Translations under genes and position numbers: made by a program
The notes under the pieces: model-generated
Told to the model about the DNA's origin: nothing
Database searches by the model: none
The model's input: only the letters and a program-made list of their open reading frames with translations
Shown: piece by piece, positions 32,383 through 41,439 of the stretch
Position numbering within the stretch: position 1 is the first letter of the stretch
Layout of the letters: each line of letters starts with the position of its first letter
NCBI RefSeq assembly: GCF_900640175.1
Contig: NZ_CAAAJC010000012.1
Location: 39,606 to 103,605, forward strand
DNA length: 64,000 nucleotides
Direction of reading: 5' to 3'
From: Legionella sp. W10-070
Lineage (GTDB): Bacteria; Pseudomonadota; Gammaproteobacteria; Legionellales; Legionellaceae

Positions 32383-35318
32383 TGAATAAAACAATAGTTA
32401 GCTTGCTGTGTATTTTATTTCCTTCGCTGGTGTTGGCTTCCGAGGGTACTTTTACCTTTGCACCCCCTCCGCAAGATTATTCTGTGGTTTTTCTGGGTAA
32501 TATTTTTGGTGTTGTTGATGGGGTTTTACATGGAACAGGTAGCCAGATTATGGGCGCCATGTTTGGTGTCTTTAACTCGGCGGTTCTTGCGCTTGGCGGT
32601 ATGATCATTATGTACACCCTGTTAGTGTCAACAATGAATACGGCACATGAAGGACAAATGTTGGGGCAAAAGTGGTCGTCTATCTGGGTTCCCATGCGCT
32701 CAACACTTGGTCTTGCCTTGTTAATCCCCAAAGCCTCCGGTTACTGTTTGATGCAGATATTTGTCATGTGGATTGTCGTTCAGGGCGTTGGTGCTGCAGA
32801 CAAGGTATGGGAAGCAGCGTTAAGCTATTTGAATCGCGGGGGCGTTATTGTTCAAACGCAAATGGAATCAGTTAATAACATACTTGGCAATACGGGGTCG
32901 GTAGAGGCATCCACTGGAGCCGCCCATATCCTTACCGGACAAATTTGTATGTTAGGGATACAGACAATTTTAGAAAACCAGCGCCAAAGTTACCTTTCCA
33001 GTAAAGAAAAGAATTCAGGACCTTGTTCGGGGACTCCTTCTGATGCCATGCAAAAATTTTGTAATACCGCTGTACCTGATTTCCTGAGCTCTGTTAATGC
33101 GGTTAATATCCAAAGCCAAAGCACTGTTCCTCCAACTACCGCTACTGTATACGCTGCACCCATGCCCAATTTTGATTCCAGCTCACCTTATGCAATCCTT
33201 AATGGTATTTGTGGGCAAATCAGATGGAATCAATTTACCGCTGCCAATGATCTTCACGGCATTCAACTTTCTGCAGGGGAGCTGCAAACAGCGCAAATGT
33301 CGAGAGCCATAGCCATTCAGCAAATGTATATGGACCTGTCCAGTATTGCTCAGATTATGATTAGTAATGATCCTAGCCTTAACCCTAAACAGGATACTGA
33401 CGATACGCAGACCAGGTTCTCAATAAATGCCGTACAGCAGTTTGGTGTTCCCCTAACGGCTGATAATCAACCTTGCGACAGTAATGCGGATGCGACATTC
33501 TGTAAGGCTACAGGCTGGGGGCAGGATCCTTCCGGTACCTCCGCACCGCTTTTCAATGGGACGGAATTCCAGGGTGCGGTTCTTGACTACAATGCAATCA
33601 TGCTACCTACGTTAAACCTGGTCAGTCAGGCGAGTCATGCAAAAAAAGCGCAAGACGAACGCGATTTCATTGCAGAGGCAAATCGTTATGGCTGGATAAT
33701 GGCAGGCAGTTACTTCTTTAATTTGGCGAAGCTTAATGCCTCTACGGAAGGCAGCGCAAACCAAACCGATGCTGGAAATGGTTTAAGTCAGAGTTCTTCC
33801 CTGAAGCCAAAGACACTGCAGACTATCTTTGCCAATAATCAATGCAGCGGAACCTATGGCTTTTTGTGTGAATGGCTAAATAAGAATGACAGTAAAATTC
33901 TCGCCTTGATGGGCTTGATTAATGGTGCCAATATGGGAACTGATACAACCAGTTTTCCCCAGCCGCGTGCCAATATCAGTGCTCCAGAATATAAAGTTGC
34001 CAGAGGAAGCCTTTCCTCAACAGTTTACGGGTTTATCAATAATTCCATGCTTGTCCAGTTGCCTGGCCAGCCAGGGACAAAACCCCCTGAATTTGATATC
34101 AAGTTCAATATTAATATCGATCTTGGGAAGTTTTCCTTACCTTCTATAGATTTTCCTTGTGGAAAACTAAAGATCATGACCTGGAGTACATGCCTGGGTT
34201 CAATGATGGCAGATATTTTTTATAACTTTATTATCAAGAATATGTTTAATTTTTTCTTGCATATGGTCACCTCTATTATCAACAGTGTGGTGATGTTGTT
34301 TCTCTCGGTGCCATTAATGGGCATTGCCTCTATCTTCAAGACAGGGGTGGCAATTATTGAGCAACCAACCGTTAATCCGGTGATAGCGCTTGCCAATATG
34401 GGGGTTAATTACATTAATTTTGCCAATGAGATATGGATTCTTTTATTGACTGTGGCAATCACAACCTCCCTGATCCCTATTTTTGGTTTATTTATCTATG
34501 CTCTGATCATGATGGTGTTCCCGCTTCTTTCAGCATGGATGAGCGTGATGTTAAGTATTGGTTTCATCACCGCTTATTATATTCCCTTTTTGCCCTATAT
34601 GATCTTTACCTTTGGCTCCATTGCCTGGCTGATGGTGGTTATTGAGGCAATGGTTGCAGCACCGATTGTTGCCTTGGGGGTAACCCATCCAGAGGGTCAT
34701 GAAGCATTCGGTAAGGGTGAGCAGGCGATTATGATCTTGCTGAATGTTTTCCTGCGGCCGTCGATGATGATTATCGGCTACATTGCAGCAATTGCCTTAA
34801 CTTATGTTTCAGTGTGGGTAATCAACGCAGGTTTTGCCAATGCTATGGCTTTCATTCAGGGAAGTACGTCGGGTACAACCTTCTCAATTCATGGGGGCAC
34901 ATCAGATGCCATGAAGCAGGCTACCCATATTGATACAACCCAGGGTTATACAGGCTGGGCTGGAATTTATGGATTCTTTTTCTCTATTCTCATCTATACC
35001 ACGATGTACCTTATTGTCGTTCAGCGTTCATTTACTCTAATCACGTCCTTGCCGGATAAAGTATTACGCTGGATTGGGGGGCAGGCTGAAAGTGCCGGCC
35101 AAGAGGCTGCTCAATGGGCTGAACAAGGTAAGGAACAGGTGCAGGCTGGTGCTAAATCCACCCAGCAGGCAGCTCAACAGATTGATTCAAAATTGTCAGG
35201 TTATGGCCAAAAAGCCATGAGTAAAGCAAAAGGCGCCAAATCTTCTGATATGTCGGCTAAAGGAGGAGGTTCCGGCACAGAATCTACTGCATCACTCCCT
35301 GAGGATGCGGCAGAATAA
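32382..35318 (+). CDS. dotA: DotA, polytopic Dot/Icm inner-membrane protein
   Basis: 978 residues, slightly shorter than L. pneumophila DotA (about 1048). It has an N-terminal signal sequence (TIVSLLCILFPSLVLASEG), early membrane helices (ALGGMIIMYTLLVSTMNTA), a long periplasmic domain (about 150-600) and a cluster of C-terminal membrane helices, ending in a Gln/Ala-rich tail (AAQWAEQGKEQVQAG). DotA is an essential component of the Dot/Icm apparatus and can itself be released as ring-shaped oligomers. Shortfall lies mainly in the periplasmic domain and C-terminal tail, known to vary between Legionella species. A strong terminator follows. Confidence 0.96.
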   Translation: MNKTIVSLLCILFPSLVLASEGTFTFAPPPQDYSVVFLGNIFGVVDGVLHGTGSQIMGAMFGVFNSAVLALGGMIIMYTLLVSTMNTAHEGQMLGQKWSSIWVPMRSTLGLALLIPKASGYCLMQIFVMWIVVQGVGAADKVWEAALSYLNRGGVIVQTQMESVNNILGNTGSVEASTGAAHILTGQICMLGIQTILENQRQSYLSSKEKNSGPCSGTPSDAMQKFCNTAVPDFLSSVNAVNIQSQSTVPPTTATVYAAPMPNFDSSSPYAILNGICGQIRWNQFTAANDLHGIQLSAGELQTAQMSRAIAIQQMYMDLSSIAQIMISNDPSLNPKQDTDDTQTRFSINAVQQFGVPLTADNQPCDSNADATFCKATGWGQDPSGTSAPLFNGTEFQGAVLDYNAIMLPTLNLVSQASHAKKAQDERDFIAEANRYGWIMAGSYFFNLAKLNASTEGSANQTDAGNGLSQSSSLKPKTLQTIFANNQCSGTYGFLCEWLNKNDSKILALMGLINGANMGTDTTSFPQPRANISAPEYKVARGSLSSTVYGFINNSMLVQLPGQPGTKPPEFDIKFNINIDLGKFSLPSIDFPCGKLKIMTWSTCLGSMMADIFYNFIIKNMFNFFLHMVTSIINSVVMLFLSVPLMGIASIFKTGVAIIEQPTVNPVIALANMGVNYINFANEIWILLLTVAITTSLIPIFGLFIYALIMMVFPLLSAWMSVMLSIGFITAYYIPFLPYMIFTFGSIAWLMVVIEAMVAAPIVALGVTHPEGHEAFGKGEQAIMILLNVFLRPSMMIIGYIAAIALTYVSVWVINAGFANAMAFIQGSTSGTTFSIHGGTSDAMKQATHIDTTQGYTGWAGIYGFFFSILIYTTMYLIVVQRSFTLITSLPDKVLRWIGGQAESAGQEAAQWAEQGKEQVQAGAKSTQQAAQQIDSKLSGYGQKAMSKAKGAKSSDMSAKGGGSGTESTASLPEDAAE

Positions 35319-35328
35319 GCCATTAGCC

Positions 35329-35360
35329 AAAAAAAGAGCAGCTTAGCCTGCTCTTTTTTA
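35329..35360 (+). terminator. Rho-independent terminator after dotA
   Basis: Stem AAAAAGAGCAG / CTGCTCTTTTTT with loop CTTAGC or similar, beginning 10 bases after the dotA stop. A-run on the left and T-run on the right mean it can serve both strands, and dotB converges from the other side. Confidence 0.9.
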
Positions 35361-35472
35361 TAGATGGGGGGTTATATTTGTCAATTCTCCAGTATTGATA
35401 ATCGAGAAATTTTTTTAAAACGGTTTCAATTTATGCCTGTCTTTCATGTCCTGCTTTACGAGAAGTACGAGC

Positions 35473-36615
35473 TTATTCGCGCTGGTATTCTTTGGTACCG
35501 GCAATGATCAGCTTATAGGTTCTTTCAGTGATTAACCCTTGCTCGAATTTACTGCGCGCATCAACAGTCATCAGTTGGCCTTTTTGACGAACAAGTTTAC
35601 GGGTCATTGAAGTGACCTCATTGGGATCACCTTCTAACAGAATATCCCGGACTTCCTCATCAAAAACCAGATATTCACGAAGCGCTACACGTTTGCCATC
35701 GACTGTAGGAACCAGTTTTTGCCAGATGCAAAGACGAATTGTTTCCAGAATGTCAATCGTGCGGCCAAGCCGCTCTTCACCAGCAAAAGAGGTCACTAAA
35801 CGACGCATGGTTTCTGCCACACCGGAGGTATGCAAAGTGGTGTAAACAGGGTGCCCTGTCAGTGCCGCTTCAAGTGCGGCGCTGATTGTTTCTGCGTCCC
35901 GGCACTCACCAACCATGATTAATCGGGGTTTTCGCCGCAGGGCATTTCGTACGCCATCAGCAAAATCAGGTAAATGGCGTGGTATCTCAGATTGGCTAAC
36001 CACAGCGGAGATGGTTTCAATTTCATCATAAACAAACTCAATAGGTGCTTCATAGGTTAACACTTTTCGGTTTGACTCTTCTTTTTCTATCAGTTCACGA
36101 ATAATCGAAGCCAGTAAAGTTGATTTTCCCGAACCTGTTGCACCGGTTATAAATACGATGCCTTCCTGGGGTGCTATTGCCTCGAGAATATTGTCAGGCA
36201 AGCCCATGGTTTCCAGTTTGGGGGGTGTAGTAGGGATAGTCCTTAAGGTAATTTGTATTGCATCATGGCCTTCGACAAGACAAGAGGTCGCATTGACCCT
36301 ATACCGGTAACGCACGCCGCGGTTTGGACGGAACTCATAGTGGGTATCGATATCTTTACCGGATAAAAGCTGGGTGGTAGCGTTAGGGCCATAAATCGCA
36401 TTAATTAAGTCCCCCAGCTCTGTATTCGACAGCCGCCGATTAGTCATTTTGATTAAACGGCCATAGACCTCCGCGTAAATGGGTTCGCCGGTTTGGATTG
36501 TAATATCAGAAGCGCTTAATCTTTCCGCATGCTCCAACATTTTATCCATGAAAACAGGTGAAAAACGGGTGGGTTCATCCGGCATTAAGTTAATGTGCTC
36601 ACTATTACTGCTCAT
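35473..36615 (-). CDS. dotB: DotB, Dot/Icm secretion ATPase
   Basis: 380-residue PilT/VirB11-like hexameric ATPase. Walker A GATGSGKST lies at 158-166; the Asp box (YEAPIEFVYDE), Walker B (RLIMVGECRDAETISAALEA, in part) and His box (GHPVYTTLHTSG) follow in the usual order. DotB docks on the cytoplasmic complex with DotO and powers effector export. Length agrees with L. pneumophila DotB. It is the last gene of dotD-dotC-dotB but is separated from dotC by 129 bases, so it may have an internal promoter. It converges directly on dotA. Confidence 0.96.
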   Translation of the reverse strand: MSSNSEHINLMPDEPTRFSPVFMDKMLEHAERLSASDITIQTGEPIYAEVYGRLIKMTNRRLSNTELGDLINAIYGPNATTQLLSGKDIDTHYEFRPNRGVRYRYRVNATSCLVEGHDAIQITLRTIPTTPPKLETMGLPDNILEAIAPQEGIVFITGATGSGKSTLLASIIRELIEKEESNRKVLTYEAPIEFVYDEIETISAVVSQSEIPRHLPDFADGVRNALRRKPRLIMVGECRDAETISAALEAALTGHPVYTTLHTSGVAETMRRLVTSFAGEERLGRTIDILETIRLCIWQKLVPTVDGKRVALREYLVFDEEVRDILLEGDPNEVTSMTRKLVRQKGQLMTVDARSKFEQGLITERTYKLIIAGTKEYQRE

Positions 36616-36744
36616 AGTTCTCTACCAATTAAAAAGTTATCTATTCAGGAGCCTTATGGGAATCCAGACTTATAGCAATCCCAGGGAATAAACACGGCGA
36701 TTACCTTGTGCTATTCTCTAAAAAATTCCTGCAAATAGAGGGAG

Positions 36745-37659
36745 TTATTCATTAATCGGGGCAATGACTGGTTGCCATGCCTTACTTGTAATAGTAATTT
36801 TAGCGCTTTGTGCCAATTTTTCCATATTTCTGAATTGTTCCAGCGCATCTTCATCTTTGGCAACCGCAGCCACCCATTCCTTACTGTTAACATTAAGTGC
36901 AGGCAAGGCAGTTATTCGCAACACCCGGTCATCAATATGAATTTCAGAAGCATCTCCGGTGACCCCCAGGTCAGTATGGGAAACAAAAGGTGGGGATACC
37001 ATATTCATAGCGAGCAACTTACGATAAAGAATCATACCGGCAAAATCTTCTTTTATACGCGCAACGCTTTCTTCAAGAATAATACTGGCCTGTTCAATAC
37101 CGTTTCTCCAGCCTTTTTCGACATAATAACACCAGAGCTTTCTCTCCTGTTTGGTTTTTGGCAAAAGCGAGGTATGAGGTGTTTCGGGCTTTTTATAATC
37201 CATCCACAAATATTGTCGCCAATTAGGGGGGGTGGTAATAAAACGTGCCTGCTTGGCCACCTTATAGGTGCGATCGGAAATTCGGATGGTTTGCGTGTCA
37301 GCCAGATTCAAGGTGTTACGTCCCTCAAGTAACACCGGGGGCAAAATATTATGCTCCAGCACAAGGGCATTAAAATCAAAGACTGCATCAAGGTTGCGGG
37401 CCTGTTTAGTGAGGTGTTCGTCAATGATCCTGGCTCGCCAGGCCAATCCGGATTGAGCGCCCAGACTCAAGGCAGTTTCTTTCAGCGCCATTTCTCGAAT
37501 TTTACCCATATTGGCTTTGCTGCGCGCTTTTTTGCTGTTGACATTGGCCATGGCTTTTAGCCCTGCAAGTGAGCTGGTATCGCCTGTCATCCGATGGGAG
37601 GAGCAAGCAACTAACAGAGCCATGCATGTAATTAAAACACTAAGAATAAATTTTGGCAT
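36745..37659 (-). CDS. dotC: DotC, Dot/Icm outer-membrane lipoprotein
   Basis: 304 residues from ATG 37659. The signal sequence MPKFILSVLITCMALLVACS ends in lipobox LVAC, so Cys is acylated. The mature part contains the conserved FNALVLEHNILPPVLLEGRN (in part), RFITTPPNWRQYLWMDYKKP (in part) and WRNGIEQA blocks of DotC. DotC with DotD guides DotH to the outer membrane to form the core complex. A longer frame from 37767 would place an unlikely extension before the lipobox. The start overlaps the dotD stop by 20 bases. Confidence 0.95.
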   Translation of the reverse strand: MPKFILSVLITCMALLVACSSHRMTGDTSSLAGLKAMANVNSKKARSKANMGKIREMALKETALSLGAQSGLAWRARIIDEHLTKQARNLDAVFDFNALVLEHNILPPVLLEGRNTLNLADTQTIRISDRTYKVAKQARFITTPPNWRQYLWMDYKKPETPHTSLLPKTKQERKLWCYYVEKGWRNGIEQASIILEESVARIKEDFAGMILYRKLLAMNMVSPPFVSHTDLGVTGDASEIHIDDRVLRITALPALNVNSKEWVAAVAKDEDALEQFRNMEKLAQSAKITITSKAWQPVIAPINE

Positions 37660-38125
37660 AGCGCAATTCAACGACCTGACTGTTAGGGTAAACATAAATA
37701 GAGGCTTTTTTCCCAGCCTGATAATCAATATCACGTAGAATTTCAGCCAGACTTTGATCTTTTGCATTTATACTGATTAGAACTGGAACGGCTGGCTCCT
37801 TGCCTAATACCCGCAGACGAAAGTGGGCTGCCCGGGCGATACGTAACGATAATTCTTCAATAGGGCCGGACCAGTCAACAGAAGCACGGGCCTGTAAATT
37901 ATAGGCATTAGGTATGGTTAATGTGTTGTCTTTCGTTTGTGGGATAATCACTTTTTCAACACGTGCCATTTCCAGCATTGAATCGCTGACAGAAGAGGCT
38001 GCCTGAGCGAGTTTAATTGTTGCATCGTCACTGGGATCATTAACAGGGGGTTTCATGTAGATGCCGCCACGACAACCTGCCAGCAGGACTGCTGCGGCAA
38101 TGAGCACTGCAAATTTGTTGATCAT
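37640..38125 (-). CDS. dotD: DotD, Dot/Icm outer-membrane lipoprotein
   Basis: 161 residues from ATG 38125 (MINKFAVLIAAAVLLAGC), with lipobox LAGC. The C-terminal part (about 85-160) is the secretin-like N0 domain of DotD, with PIEELSLRIARAAHFRLRV and SLAEILRDIDYQAGKKASIY as landmarks. DotD is a lipoprotein partner of DotC and DotH. Length matches L. pneumophila DotD; the longer frame to 38236 runs into rsmD and lacks a lipobox-compatible start. First gene of the dotDCB cluster. Confidence 0.95.
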   Translation of the reverse strand: MINKFAVLIAAAVLLAGCRGGIYMKPPVNDPSDDATIKLAQAASSVSDSMLEMARVEKVIIPQTKDNTLTIPNAYNLQARASVDWSGPIEELSLRIARAAHFRLRVLGKEPAVPVLISINAKDQSLAEILRDIDYQAGKKASIYVYPNSQVVELRYAKIYS

Positions 38126-38213
38126 TTCTTTGATTTTACGATGAATAGGCACTGCCTTGATTGAAACAGGAGCCTGACGCCTTGTCAAGGAAAAGAAGCG
38201 CCCCTTTAGTGTG

Positions 38214-38759
38214 TTAACTCTTTTCATAAAGGCCATAGCTCACTTGTCCTGCTTGTTTGAATTTTTTTTCTTTCCAGCAATCTGGATTCAATGAAAGTCT
38301 ATCAGGGGATTCAGTATAAACCAAGCCACCCTGCACTAATAAATTTGAATGAGCCAATAAATTCAGGCATTCGGGAAGAATATTTTTAGCGAAAGGCGGG
38401 TCAAGAAAAATGATATCGAAAGTCTCTTTGCTATTGCGAAAGTAGTCTTCAGCTTGGCCATGAATAACATTTATTGTGGGTGAATTAAATAAGGCTGCAG
38501 TCTGTTTCAAATGAGCATAGACCTTTGCTGAGGATTCAATTAGGACTACATGGCTGGCACCACGAGAATGGGCTTCAAAACCAAGGGCACCGCTGCCAGC
38601 AAAGGCATCAAGGCAGTTTGCACCGCGAATCTCATGCATTAACCAGTTGAACAGTGTTTCTTTTACCCTGTCTGGGGTTGGTCTTAAGCCTTCGATATCG
38701 GGAAAAGAAATTTTCTTGCCCCGATACCTGCCACCAATGATGCGCACAGTCTGTTTCAC
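38214..38759 (-). CDS. rsmD: RsmD, 16S rRNA m2G966 methyltransferase
   Basis: 181-residue SAM-dependent methyltransferase that modifies G966 of 16S rRNA. It begins VRIIGGRYRGKKISFPDIEG, has motif I CLDAFAGSGALGFEA, and the catalytic DPPF (DIIFLDPPFAKN). Length is normal. The ATG overlaps the stop of the upstream M16 gene (ATGA-type overlap), so the three genes 38214-41379 form one operon. Chromosomal housekeeping gene next to dotD, as in other Legionella. Confidence 0.94.
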   Translation of the reverse strand: MKQTVRIIGGRYRGKKISFPDIEGLRPTPDRVKETLFNWLMHEIRGANCLDAFAGSGALGFEAHSRGASHVVLIESSAKVYAHLKQTAALFNSPTINVIHGQAEDYFRNSKETFDIIFLDPPFAKNILPECLNLLAHSNLLVQGGLVYTESPDRLSLNPDCWKEKKFKQAGQVSYGLYEKS

Positions 38760-40060
38760 ATTTTCCCCACAGAGACTAATAACATTACGTCAGGTTGTAC
38801 CTGTTCCTGAAACGCTTTTTTTATCTTCTCGGTGGTAACCGCACTGATATTTGCCATATAGGTATCCAGGTAGTCATCAGGTAAATGAAAAAAGGCGATG
38901 CGGAGCAACATGTTGGCAATGTTGTCGTTACTGGCCAGGGATAGTGGAAAACTGCCTGTCAGGTATTGTTTGGCAGCGATAAGTTCCTGTTCATCAGGAC
39001 CTTGGCGAATAAATTTGCCCAGGGTATCTTCAGTAACCTTTAATGCTGTGCCTGCTTGTTTATTTTGAGTTGACAGGCTAATCAAAAACGGGCCGTCTCC
39101 TGGCATGGGCATGAATTGACTGCTCACCCCATAAGTCAGACCTCGTTTTTCTCGAACTTCATTAGCTAACCTTGAAACTAATGCTCCCCCGCCTAAAATA
39201 TAATTCCCTACTGTCAAGGGAAAATAATCAGGTGTATGGTGGTCAATCCCTATCTGGCCTAATCGTAATACAGTTTGTGAGGAAGGGAAATGAAGTGCTA
39301 TTTTCTCACTGGTTTTCAATTTTTCAGCTTTGGGAATTGCAGGCGCAGGCTGGCCTTTGGGTAAATGTCGTGTCAATTGCTCTGCCAACTGACGCGCTTT
39401 GTTTTCATCAATAGCGCCGACCATAACAATGACTGCATTGGAGCTTACAAAATAGCGTTTATAAAAGTTGCGGATATGATCTATTTCCAGAGCCTTGACA
39501 CTTTCTTCGGTGCCATTTACGGGGTGTCCATAGGGGTGGTCGCGGTAGAGCGTCTTGAAAAAAGCAATATTGGCGACGTTGTCAGGCGACTCCTGGCTTT
39601 GAGCAATCGTCATTAACTGTTGGCTTTTTTCGCGTATAAAGGCTTCCTGGAGAAAATCAGGTTTGCTGATGAGAAGGGTAAAAATGTCGACTGACTGCTT
39701 AAGCGCTTCCTGGCTGGTGAGTGTTTTAAGGCTCAACATGACCATATTACGGCTGCTTTCGCCGTTATATTGAGCGCCTGTGTTTGCCAGTTTTTCAGCA
39801 ATGGCAGTTGCGTCCAGTCCGGCACTCCCCTGGTTCAGTAATTCGGTAGTTAAAGCACTTAGGCCAAATTGCTTGCCATCATAGGCTGAACCGGCAGCAA
39901 AGGCTACCTTGATATCAAGCATGGGCACTTCCATGGCTTGGTAAAAAACGATGCGGGCTCCGTTTGCTGTCTGCCATTTTTTAGTGATAAAAGAATTGGC
40001 CTGTACCGTTTGTGGCAAGCTGATAATCAGCAAGACTGCGAATGCAAACAAATTTCTCAT
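38756..40060 (-). CDS. M16-family peptidase homologue lacking the zinc site
   Basis: 434 residues with a signal peptide (NLFAFAVLLIISLPQTVQAN). It has the M16 fold landmarks (SAYDGKQFGLSALTTELLNQ, YGHPVNGTEESV, the REKRGLTYGVSS strand) but the region that should read HxxEH is LSALTTELLN, so the zinc ligands are missing. Such inactive halves pair with an active M16 subunit. The active partner is the adjacent upstream gene 40057-41379, overlapping by 4 bases. Probably a periplasmic heterodimeric protease of the PqqL/Ymxg type; substrates unknown. Confidence 0.88.
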   Translation of the reverse strand: MRNLFAFAVLLIISLPQTVQANSFITKKWQTANGARIVFYQAMEVPMLDIKVAFAAGSAYDGKQFGLSALTTELLNQGSAGLDATAIAEKLANTGAQYNGESSRNMVMLSLKTLTSQEALKQSVDIFTLLISKPDFLQEAFIREKSQQLMTIAQSQESPDNVANIAFFKTLYRDHPYGHPVNGTEESVKALEIDHIRNFYKRYFVSSNAVIVMVGAIDENKARQLAEQLTRHLPKGQPAPAIPKAEKLKTSEKIALHFPSSQTVLRLGQIGIDHHTPDYFPLTVGNYILGGGALVSRLANEVREKRGLTYGVSSQFMPMPGDGPFLISLSTQNKQAGTALKVTEDTLGKFIRQGPDEQELIAAKQYLTGSFPLSLASNDNIANMLLRIAFFHLPDDYLDTYMANISAVTTEKIKKAFQEQVQPDVMLLVSVGKM

Positions 40061-41379
40061 GCTCTTTCCTCTTGAGGGACAGGGATTAATAATGTTTCTG
40101 TTTCGGCATCCTCTTTGAAATATTGCCGGGCTGCCTGCTGTATCTGCTCTGGCGTAACGCTATTGATTCTGTCTGTATAACTGTATGCGGTTTGCCAGCC
40201 AAGTCCTATGGTTTCTACTAATCCCAGTTCCATGGCTTGACCGAAGATGGAATCTTTTTCAAAGGTTTTCTGAGCGATAATCTGGGTTTTGACGCGTTGT
40301 AATTCTGTTGGACTGACCAGGTTGTCTTGCAGGCTTTCTATTTCTTTGAGCATGGCTGTTTTAAGTTCATCCACAGTACGGGATTGGGAGGGTGTGCCAT
40401 AAAAAACAAATTGAGTTTGGTAGCGTGAATATAAATTATAATAAACATCCACGCCGCTGGCCACATGGCTTCCACGCACGAGATTTTTGGCGAAGCGGGC
40501 GCTTTCACCTGCATCGAGGATGCCGGCAATAATTTCAAGGGCATAAGGTTCCCAGGCGTTTTTTGCAGTTGTCACGCCAGGAACAGTGTAGCCGAATATG
40601 AGCATGGGCAATCTGGCCGGAGCAGAAACCTGAACCGACTTCTTGCCAAGCGCAGGTGGCTCTGTTTGTAATTTGCGGACATGGTTAGAGTGCTTTGTTA
40701 TCTGGCCAAAATAGTGTGAGGCCAGTTGATGGACTTCTTCAGCGTTTACATCGCCAACGACAACCAGGGTTGCATTATCAGGAGTATAAAATTGCTGGTA
40801 CCAGGCTCTCAGATCATCGACACTCATCTGATATAAATCACTCATCCAGCCAATGACAGGGTGGTGGTAGGGCGGGGTTAGGTGGGCGGCAGCAAGATAG
40901 CGTTCAAAGGCCAATGCCTGTGGATTATCGTCTGTGCGTAAACGACGCTCCTCGCGAATAACTTTAATTTCCTTGCTGAACTCTTCCTTTTCCAGCAGTA
41001 AATTCTGCATGCGGTCAGCTTCCAGCTTAAAGGCAACAGGCAGTTTGGAAGCGGCTATTTTTTCAAAATAAGCCGTATAGTCATAATTGGTAAAGGCGTT
41101 TTCCTGTCCTCCGATAGCAGCAATCGTTTTTGAGAAGACACCGAGAGGATACTGAGGAGTTCCTTTAAACATCATATGTTCCAGTGCATGAGAAACACCG
41201 GTCAAACCACCAGGCTCATCCGCTGAACCTACATTATACCATATCATTGAGACCGCTACCGGTGCTCGATGATCTTCTTTTACCAGGACTTTTAAACCAT
41301 TGTCCAGTTTAAATTCCTGGACCTGGCTGGCAACCTGACAGGAGAAGACAGCCAGGAAGATCATGAAAGCAACACGCAT
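40057..41379 (-). CDS. Zinc M16-family peptidase, active subunit
   Basis: 440 residues, exported (signal peptide MRVAFMIFLAVFSCQVASQ). The inverted zinc motif HxxEH is present as SHALEHMMFKGT, with the later Glu ligand in the KEIKVIREERRLR region; the RVKTQIIAQKTFEKDSIFGQ (in part) C-terminal helix is typical. Predicted periplasmic zinc endopeptidase that works with the non-catalytic homologue downstream. Divergent from ftsY across about 60 bases that must hold both promoters. Conserved next to ftsY in Legionella. Confidence 0.92.
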   Translation of the reverse strand: MRVAFMIFLAVFSCQVASQVQEFKLDNGLKVLVKEDHRAPVAVSMIWYNVGSADEPGGLTGVSHALEHMMFKGTPQYPLGVFSKTIAAIGGQENAFTNYDYTAYFEKIAASKLPVAFKLEADRMQNLLLEKEEFSKEIKVIREERRLRTDDNPQALAFERYLAAAHLTPPYHHPVIGWMSDLYQMSVDDLRAWYQQFYTPDNATLVVVGDVNAEEVHQLASHYFGQITKHSNHVRKLQTEPPALGKKSVQVSAPARLPMLIFGYTVPGVTTAKNAWEPYALEIIAGILDAGESARFAKNLVRGSHVASGVDVYYNLYSRYQTQFVFYGTPSQSRTVDELKTAMLKEIESLQDNLVSPTELQRVKTQIIAQKTFEKDSIFGQAMELGLVETIGLGWQTAYSYTDRINSVTPEQIQQAARQYFKEDAETETLLIPVPQEERA

Positions 41380-41439
41380 GGATTAACTCCGAAGCAAAAA
41401 AAGTGATAGAATTCCACATTTCCTTTGTTTTGTATACTT

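Noticed and set aside
35361..35472. A small gene between dotA and dotB
   Set aside because: Only a terminator and about 110 AT-rich bases with no usable start and ribosome site.
37660..37767. N-terminal extension of DotC
   Set aside because: The lipoprotein signal starting at 37659 fits the known protein; the extension would bury the lipobox and overlap dotD.
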